Below, in pieces: positions 56,861 through 64,000 of a DNA stretch of 64,000 bases (positions are counted from its first letter, which is position 1; each line of letters opens with the position of its first letter). Source of the DNA: Platanthera guangdongensis (lineage: Eukaryota > Streptophyta > Magnoliopsida > Asparagales > Orchidaceae); NCBI GenBank assembly GCA_039583875.1, contig CM077166.1, positions 94,210,094 to 94,274,093 of the forward strand. Direction: 5' to 3'. The notes under the pieces are model-generated. The model was not told where the DNA came from. It was given only the letters and a program-made list of their open reading frames with translations, and did not search any database. The position numbers were made by a program, and so were the translations under genes.

Positions 56861-57520
56861 TGTTGATGCACGAAAACGGACAGGGAGTCGGGCACCACCA
56901 GCTAACGGTTCGAACACCGGGGAATAGGGGAGGAAAGGAGAAGACTGTCGACCAATCGGTTACTAGCGGTCGCCGCTAAAGGACCGGAAAAGGGGGCCGC
57001 TGGCAGCGGCAACAGCAGAGTTCGCCCGCCGCGGCTTAAATGCCACTCTTGCGGCGGGCTTTCCTTTACTTCAAATAAGAAACAGTTACAACAAGTAAAA
57101 GAAGAAGCCGACCGGGCTACAAGCCGCAATACACTAGACTTGAGACTGCAGCTCTTAACAGGTGAGCTACTGGATCCCACTCATGGTGTCTTGGGGAGTG
57201 CACCCTCCCCGTATTTATAGGCTCGGGGGCCTGCCCAAACGGGCAGGGCTAAAATTACCGGCTGCCCGGGGTACAGGAGAACCGGGCAGAGGTGAGGGGA
57301 AGCAAAAGAGAAAGAAACAAGAAAGGAGGGAAGCCGCGCGGCCTGGCGGATTCTCCTGGCGAGCTGACGGCTGGGTCCTTGGGCCTTGTCGCTGAGCATG
57401 GTCGGCGTTGGCAGCGGCCTGACATGGAGACCGCCCGGCTTGGGAGGCTTGGCGGTTTGAGTAGGCAGGCCGCCCGGTCTGGAAAGCTGCGCGGGCAGGT
57501 CGCGGATTCCGGGCTTATCA
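56861..57520 (-). repeat. 5' LTR of Tat-C
   Basis: 660 bp copy of 48779-49439. The minus-strand promoter candidate TATAAATAC is the complement of about 57211-57219. A single-base deletion (ATTCTCCTGG against ATTCCTCCTGG) and about ten substitutions separate the copies. Confidence 0.93.
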
Positions 57521-57525
57521 ACGCG

Positions 57526-58057
57526 GTTGAGTCGTTATGCTAGCTCCACCATCATGGATGAGGAGCACAAGACTAATCGCTTCTACGAAGGGTTGAGAGA
57601 CGAGTTGAGGTTGCTACTCTCGGGGCCGATGATGCAGGGTTTCTTAACCTTGGTCAATACTGCCCGGTCCTTGGAGAAGGACATGAAAAATGTACAAGCG
57701 AAGAAAAGCTTGGGTGAGAAGAAATCTGAGTTTAAAGTGCCGACTACTTCAAAGTCCGGCTATCGGAGGGCTTTCAAGAAGCATAGGACTTCGGGTCCAG
57801 CTCCTTCTGGTGCTTCTGGGGCGACTACGAGTCGGACCCCGGGCGCGTGTTTTACATGCGGAAAGACGGGGCACTTTGCCCGTGATTGTTGGAGCGGACG
57901 TCCTAAGTCCGAGAGGAGGCCGGGAGCCACTTATGAAGAGAAGGGAAAGGCGGTGGAGTCGACCGCATCCCATTATGCTCCGGCCCAACCAAGGGTCTAC
58001 AATCTTGGCCAACAGGAGGCCATTAAACAAGCTGATGTGGTGACAGGTACGATTTAA
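57526..58057 (+). pseudogene. gag: Gypsy-2 gag, 3' portion
   Basis: Continuation of Gypsy-2 gag after Tat-C in the same frame: LSRYASSTIMDEEHK, FYEGLRDELR, then a basic linker and the CCHC zinc knuckle CFTCGKTGHFARDC at 57850-57891. It ends VYNLGQQEAIKQADVVTG, the same end as Gypsy-1. The unspliced frame stops at 58055-58057, three codons into the intron. Intact over this stretch, but the gene is split by Tat-C. Confidence 0.88.
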
Positions 58058-58122
58058 TTTATAGCAAGTCAATTTCTTTATATGCTTGTTATGCACATGT
58101 TACCTTACCACTACTTGTTTAG
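58047..58122 (+). other. Candidate intron between gag and protease, Gypsy-2
   Basis: 76 nt, donor ACAG then GTACG, acceptor CTTGTTTAG, pyrimidine-rich 3' half. It splits the glycine codon of VVTG after base 1, exactly as in Gypsy-1, and the spliced frame again leaves 11 residues before LFDTG. Internal sequence is unlike the Gypsy-1 intron while both flanks are conserved, as expected for an intron. Confidence 0.75.
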
Positions 58123-61100
58123 GATTTGTATTGATTTGTGAAAATCCGGCACGAGCACTCTTCGATACAGGAGCCTCACACTCCTTCTTGTCCGAAGGAT
58201 TTATATTACGCATCGGGGTCCCTTCCTCGATGGCGAAGGATAAGTTGGATGTGTTGTTGCCCAATGGGTGTTCGATGCGAGCGGATAGGATCTGCGATGT
58301 TAAGATTCGTATTGGGGAGCAGGAGTTCGACCTGCGAGCATCTTTACTTCCGTTAGTGGAGTTCGACGTCATATTTGGCATGGACTGGCTCTCGGAGCAG
58401 CAGGCCCATATAGATTGCGGTAGCAAGGAAGTTAAGCTGGGAGCGAGTCGTGAGATGACTTTTACGGGCTTAAAGGGGTCGAGCAAGACATTGATGTCTG
58501 CTCTTCAGGTGGTGAAGACGGTTCGTGCTGGAGCAGAACTGTTCTTTACACTAGTGGAGGTTGCAAAGCCAAAGCCCGCGTTGGATTGTATTTCAGTGGT
58601 ATCGGAATACCCTGATGTGTTCCCTGCAGATCTTCCTGGAGCCCCGCCTCGACGGGAGATAGATTTCACGATCGAGCTTGTGCCAGGTGCAAAGCCTGTG
58701 TCACGATCTCCATATCGGCTAGCGCCTAAGGAAATGGAGGAGCTGAAAGTTCAACTACAAGAGTTGTTGGAGCAAGGGTATGTGCGCCCGAGTTCTTCGC
58801 CTTGGAGCGCACCGGTCCTCTTTGTTAAGAAGAAGGACGGAAGCTTGAGATTATGTATTGATTATCGGGAGCTAAACAAGCTGACTGAGAAGAACAAGTA
58901 CCCGATCCCCAGGATTGATGATCTCTTTGATCAGTTAGTCGGGTCGATGGTGTACTCGAAGTTAGATCTCAAGTCTGGGTACTATCAGCTGCGGATAAGG
59001 GAGAGTGATATCCCGAAGACAGCGTTTAGTACGAGATACGGGCATTATGAGTTTACGGTCATGATGTTTGGGCTGACTAATGCGTCGTCAGTATTCATGG
59101 ATTTGATGAACAGGACGTTCAGGGAGTACTTGGACCATTTCGTGATCGTCTTCATCGACGATATTTTGGTGTACGCGCAAAGTGAGGAAGATCACTTCAA
59201 GCATCTTCATTTGGTGTTGGAGACGCTAAGGAGAAATCAGTTGTATGCCAAGTTCTCGAAATGCGAGTTTTGGCTATCCTCAGTAGCATTCCTCGGGCAT
59301 ATAGTGAGTGGAGAGGGTATTGCGGTGGATCCGGCGAAGATTGTTGCGATACGGGAGTGGCCTGAGCTTGCTACTGTAGCAGAAGTCCGGAGCTTTTTGG
59401 GGCTTGCCGGCTATTATAGGCGCTTCGTAAAGAACTTCTCGCGGATAGCGTTACCTATCACTACTTTGACGAGGAAGGAGCATAAGTTCGTTTGGACGCC
59501 GGAGTGCGCGCGAGCTTTTGAGGAACTGAAGTGTCGGTTGACTACGGCGCCTGTGCTGAGTTCGCCATGTGGAACCGAAGGCTATGAGATATATAGCGAT
59601 GCTTTAGGCAGCGGTTTGGGTTGCGTGCTACTACAGCACGGAAGCGTGATAGCTTATGGCTCGAGACAGCTAAAAGTGCACGAGAGGAATTATCCGGTCC
59701 ATGACTTGGAGTTAGCGACTGTGATTTTTGCCTTGAAGCTGTGGAGACACTATTTGTACGGTGTGAAGATTGATATCTACACCGATCACAAGAGCCTAAA
59801 GTATCTAATTGATCAGAAGAATCTGAATATGCGGCAGCGTAGATGGATGGAGTTCCTGGGGGACTATACATTCAAGAGCCACTACGTGCCTGGCAAAGGG
59901 AATGCGGTTGCGGACGCGTTGAGTCGTCGAGCCCCAGCTCAAGCCAATTGGCTATCGGTGCACGATGAGCGGTTGGTGCGGGAGTTGGAGGCGTTGGAGA
60001 TTGTTTGTGTGGATAGACAATCAAGTGCTGAAGCAGTTCTGAATTGGACTGAAGTCCAATATGACCTGCCTGATCGTATTCGGCAGGCTTTGGATATGGA
60101 TGCTCATATGAAGCAGTTCATGATAGAGGCTCTGGATGGGTCAAATTCCCAATTCGTCGTGGAGGACGGATTGCTTTGGAGAGACGGTCGTTTGTGCGTC
60201 CCAAATGTGGGCAATTTACGGGTGGAGTTGTTGTACGAGGCGCACCATACCAAGTACTCGATTCACCCGGGGAGCACGAAGATGTACCGTGATGTAAAGA
60301 AACTATTTTGGTGGCCGGGTTTGAAAAAGGATGTGGCGCTATACGTAGCGAAGTGCCAAACCTGCGCCTTGGTAAAGGCGGAGTGCCAAAAGCCGGGAGG
60401 ATTTCTTAAGTCCTTGCCTATTCCGGAGTGGAAATTTGACGACATCTCTATGGACTTTGTGCACGGTTTGACAAGGTCGCAAAAGGGGAAACAACGCCAT
60501 TTGGGTGGTTGTTGATCGATTAACGAAGGTGTCGCATTTTATTCCGCATAGGAAGGACGATCCGGTGGAGAAGCTGGCAAAGCTTTATGTGGATAATATA
60601 GTACAGCTTCATGGTGTGCCCCGCAGCATCGTGAGTGACCGAGATGGGCGGTTCACGTCCAATGATTGGAGGCTGGTGCAGCAAATGTTGGGAACAAAGC
60701 TGAAGTTTAGCACAGCCTTCCACCCACAAACGGATGGGCAGACCGAGAGGGTGAATAGAACCATGGAAGACATGCTTCGCATGTGTGTCTTGGATTTTGG
60801 AAAGCAATGGGAAGACCACCTTTATTTGGTGGAGTTCGCATACAACAACAGCTACCAAGCAAGTATTCAGATGGCGCCTTTCGAGGCCCTATATGGTAGA
60901 AGATGTCGCACGCCGTTGTCTTGGTTAGAAACGGGTGAGTCAAAGTTGTATAAGCGATCGGAAGTGGAGGATGCTACTTCTTTGGTGAGAACCATTCGGG
61001 AGAGGTTGCTTATTGCTCAGGACCGGCAAGCAAAGTACTATAATGCCAAACACAGGAACGTGGAGTTCGCTGTGGGCGATTATGTATACTTAAAGATCAA

Positions 61101-61530
61101 GTCGTTCAAGGGTGTCTCGCGGGTGCGGCGATTGAAAAAGCTAAACCCGAGGTACCTTGGACCGTTTGAGGTTCTGGAGCGAGTTGGCGAAGCAGCCTAT
61201 AGGTTGAAGCTTTCAGTGGAGCTAAGTGGTTTACATGATGTATTCCACATTTCGGTGCTTCGGAAGGCGGTGCAAGAGCCTACGCAAGTGATCGCGGTTG
61301 ATCAAGTGCCGGTGGATAGTGGGCTAACGACAGAGGTCAAGCCCGTGCGGATTGAGGACTCGGAGGTCAAGCGGCTACGCAATAAAGAGATCAGGATGGT
61401 CAAGGTCCGGTGGGACAATTACGGTCGTGAGGAGCTCTCTTGGGAGCGAGAGCAGACTATGCTTGACGAGTATCCGGAGTTGTTCCGCTCAGGTACAAAT
61501 TTTGGTTTTGTATGTCTTTCCTTTATGTAA
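58123..61530 (+). pseudogene. pol: Gypsy-2 pol, nearly intact (one frameshift)
   Basis: Protease [10 protein letters not shown] (Asp at 58164). RT about 58650-59530 with FIDD at 59151-59162. RNase H about 59580-59880 ([24 protein letters not shown]). Integrase HHCC finger 60240-60380, then the DDE core ([13 protein letters not shown] from 60505, SDRDGRFTS near 60634, [16 protein letters not shown] near 60731-60778). Chromodomain-like tail ([22 protein letters not shown]) near 61381-61455. The only break I see is one extra A in the run at 60489-60491, which shifts the frame within integrase. The stop is 61528-61530. No other premature stop over more than 1,100 codons. It would act with Gag in cytoplasmic particles and in the nucleus during integration. 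Confidence 0.94.
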
Positions 61531-61548
61531 TTTCGTGGGCGAAATTCT

Positions 61549-61565
61549 TTTAAGAGGGGGAGAGT
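61549..61565 (+). other. Polypurine tract of Gypsy-2
   Basis: TTAAGAGGGGGAGAGT before the 3' LTR, equivalent to 9164-9176 in Gypsy-1. Confidence 0.87.
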
Positions 61566-63855
61566 TGTAACGCCCCGAAACTCAAAGGAGCAAAGGGGGA
61601 CGTTTTGGGCCAGTTTGGGTTCTGGCAGAAGGCACACGGCCTGGGACACGGGCGTGTCCCAGGGCGTGTCAAGCGTGTGTCGACACTTAGCCACGAAGTC
61701 GTCGAGTTATACTCGACGATTCGTCGAGAATGGGCACACGGCCTGCGACACGGGCGTGTCGCAGGGCGTGTTGACCCGTGTCGACACTTAGCCGTGAAGT
61801 CGTCGAGTTATACTCGACGATTCATCGAGAACGGGCACACGGACTGCGACACGGGCGTGTCGACCCGTGTCGACGATCGTCCCGGGGAGTCGTCGAGATT
61901 CACTCGACGATCGTCGAGACAAGGCACACGGCCTAGGACACGGGCGTGTCCAAGGCCGTGTCATCAAGTCGTCGATCTTCACTCGACGAAATGTCCCGTG
62001 TACACGGCCTGGGGCCCAGGCGTGTCAAGGTGACACGGGCAAGGACACGGGCGTGTCCTAGAACCCGTGCAGTGCTCGGGTTGAAAACGGGGGAAAAATC
62101 ATGGGGTACACGGCCGGCCTCACGGCCGTGTCAGTTGGAACACGGGCGTGTCAGCTCGAACACGGGCGTGTTCGATACCCGTGTGAGGTTCCAGGAGATT
62201 CGATTTTGACGGTGAATGCGGCACACGGCCCTGGACACGGGCGTGTGCCAGGCCGTGTTCGGCCTAGTTTGGGCATTTCAGCCCCGAATCAAAGCCGTTC
62301 ATTTCCTTAGGTTGAGATCCGACGGCTGGGGGATGTTCCTGAAGGGATATACCCGTGAGTTGACTTGGAAAACCTTCACTTTTCTTCACTTGTTCTCTTT
62401 CTAAGTTCTTGGAGAGAGAGGAGAGCTAAGGAAGAAGAAGAGCTAGATCTGCCATTGGAGGAGCTTCGGAGCTCCGAATCGCAAGCCGACTCCAGATCCA
62501 CGGAGGCAACGCAAGTGCGGTGATTTCTATCCGATTACTTTTCGATGGCGCCAAAGAGGAACTCAAGGGTAACGATCCTCATCTTGAGCATGAGTCGCTC
62601 TCTTTCTTAGCATAGGAAGCACGCTCTCGCGAGTTTGCGGAGAGTTGGAGGCGTTCCTTCGGGTAGATATGTAAAGTCCCCGTTGTTTAGAGTCCGTATG
62701 CGAGAACGGACGTAGGCATGATGTGTGAAGCCTACCCAGACATGTTAGTCTGGATTGGTGATGTTGCATTGCATAAGGCCGGAGAAGACTCCGTGCTATG
62801 GTTTGTTTTTCAGGTTTTCTACGCGGTAGATTGCAGCAGGGAGCCTTGGGGACTAACCCAAAGGTGCACCCGGAAAACTGGGCGGATACGAGATCTTGCC
62901 AACTTGGTGGCCTGAGAGCCAACTTGAACATAACGGGGTTATGTGTCTTGCGGTAGAATGGGACTCGGTGGAAGCTTGACCCGCGCAAATGGCTTAAATT
63001 GTCATTGCGAAGTGAGCACGGGTTAGATGGAGTCGTACCCGCTTTATGTCGTTCGGTTAGAGAGACCTAAGGTTACGTGGCACTCGCCGTTGGCATAGAT
63101 GGGAGTCTTCGGCGGTCAATGGCTTAAATTGTCGTGACCCAGGCCAGGAAGACGAATTGCTCATAGGTTTGGCCGTCTAAGTGGCGGTGGTGAGTCTGGA
63201 ATGTTAATGGCTTTAATTGACGTAACATCGACCGGTTCACCGAGAATATGCCCTGAGTGCACGGGGCGTGTGGCCGTGCGAGCCAACGTTTGTGATGAAA
63301 TGGCTATGGTTATATAAATTGCTCGCTTATGCTAATGAAATGCAGGGAAGGAGCATCGCCGCCCCGAGTTGGGGGCGGGATCGTTATAATTTGGTCAGCA
63401 TTGCTGACCGTTGCCTTGTTTTGCCACCGTGCGGTGATTTGTTGCTTGCAGGTACAGCTGGACCAAGCGGTCAATAGCGGGCTAAAGCCCTTTTTGCGAA
63501 GCTGTCCCTCGAAGGCCCAAGTGGAAATGTTTCTGTTTTATTCATGTATGACCGGCCTGCGTGCCGAGGTTTGTAAATCATGTATTATTCAAGTGAAACA
63601 CTCTATAAGGCCTTAAGGCCGATTTTGGGTATTTTGTATAACATTCCTAATTATGTAATAGTGGACATTCGTGCTCTAATGCTGGGTTCTTGTTTACAAC
63701 TTATATAAACTGCTTCCGCTAGAATGCTCTGTGTAGGACGTTGAGATTGGTTTGATGGTTTCCATACGTAACCACCCGGTCTGTCTGTGGTATATGGCGT
63801 CGGGCCCCAGCCGGACCTACTGCTATATACTATGCGACGGATAGGGGGTGTTACA
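61566..63855 (+). repeat. 3' LTR of Gypsy-2
   Basis: 2,290 bp, from TGTAACGCC to GTGTTACA, followed by the CATTC duplication. Carries the same palindrome series; one palindrome (near 61838-61862) has lost its right half through the 12-bp deletion relative to the 5' copy. No gene. Confidence 0.95.
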
Positions 63856-63860
63856 CATTC

Positions 63861-64000
63861 AACCTACTTCACCTCTGCGACCTCAAAATGAAGAGTTCGC
63901 TTCACTCATGGAATTCTACCGTGTGGTAGCTAGGGGATGCCCATCACTCCTGCTCAATTTTACTGAAGATGAGAAGGTCACTCAGCTCACTGTGACCTCC
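63861..64000 (+). pseudogene. gag: Tat-B gag continuation
   Basis: After the CATTC duplication the Tat-B gag frame cut at 45628 resumes and stays open to the end of the window. It contains EFASLMEFYRVVARGCPSLL, unlike any frame of Gypsy-2. The downstream part of Tat-B and its other LTR lie outside the window. Confidence 0.6.

Larger units (their letters stand above)
48779..57520 (-). mobile_element. Tat-C: non-autonomous Tat-like element with antisense genes, minus strand
   Basis: 8,742 bp, TG..CA ends, duplication ACGCG at 48774-48778 and 57521-57525, inside Gypsy-2 gag. LTRs 48779-49439 and 56861-57520 differ by about eleven positions by hand count. Sense strand is minus: gag lies next to the right-hand LTR. 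The opposite (plus) strand carries two TATA-led genes covering 49630-53960. No protease, RT, RNase H or integrase is visible, so it must depend on a partner for movement. Antisense genes near the 3' end are known from Grande-type members of the Tat group. Confidence 0.9.
45629..63855 (+). mobile_element. Gypsy-2: chromovirus-type Ty3/gypsy element carrying a nested Tat-C
   Basis: Spans 18,227 bp including the 8.7-kb Tat-C insertion, with duplication CATTC at 45624-45628 and 63856-63860. LTRs 45629-47930 and 61566-63855; tRNA-iMet primer site; gag split by Tat-C; gag-pol intron; nearly intact pol; purine tract. The LTRs differ by roughly 30 substitutions and one 12-bp indel over about 2.3 kb (hand count), so insertion is fairly recent. 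Same lineage as Gypsy-1 but a different family: coding regions align, while LTRs share palindrome type rather than overall sequence. Confidence 0.95.

Overview
This is nuclear DNA of a flowering plant from repeat-rich, probably heterochromatic sequence. The evidence is large LTR retrotransposons with complete signatures, an 81-bp tandem satellite, and no bacterial-style gene packing. I found no intact host gene, rRNA gene, tRNA gene or CRISPR array, and I cannot name the species.

Layout. Positions 1-1420 hold two decayed Ty1/copia LTR ends. An 81-bp satellite array then runs from 1421 to about 39930 (roughly 100 monomers), split by three insertions. The first is Gypsy-1 (1818-11738), a chromovirus-type Ty3/gypsy element with 5-bp target duplication CGCAT. 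The second is a large Sirevirus-like Ty1/copia element (13584-26875) with an eroded left LTR, decayed gag-pol and a decayed envelope-like region. The third is Tat-A (29458-36334), a minus-strand Tat-like gypsy element with gag but no recognisable pol, and duplication GTGAA. Positions 39931-44168 are AT-rich DNA I cannot assign, ending in an 18-bp minisatellite. From 44214 to the window end is a three-layer nest. Tat-B (plus strand) is interrupted at 45629-63855 by Gypsy-2 (CATTC duplication), whose gag is interrupted at 48779-57520 by Tat-C (minus strand, ACGCG duplication). Tat-C carries gag plus two antisense genes and no pol.

How the parts work. Gypsy-1 and Gypsy-2 encode Gag, protease, reverse transcriptase, RNase H, integrase and a C-terminal chromodomain-like tail. 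In both, gag and pol are separated by a 73-76 nt GT-AG intron in the same place and phase. The unspliced message stops just inside the intron, so retention would give Gag and splicing would give Gag-Pol. Their LTRs hold arrays of roughly 34-nt palindromes whose arms co-vary. The three Tat-like elements share a primer-binding-site candidate matching an internal segment of tRNA-Phe rather than a tRNA 3' end. Tat-A carries an 86-bp tandem repeat clearly related to the surrounding 81-bp satellite, linking satellite and retrotransposon origins.

All coding regions belong to transposable elements, and all but one Tat-C antisense gene carry visible breaks. Gypsy-2 and Tat-C look youngest (LTR pairs differ by roughly 1.5-2% by hand count); Gypsy-1 and the copia element are older.
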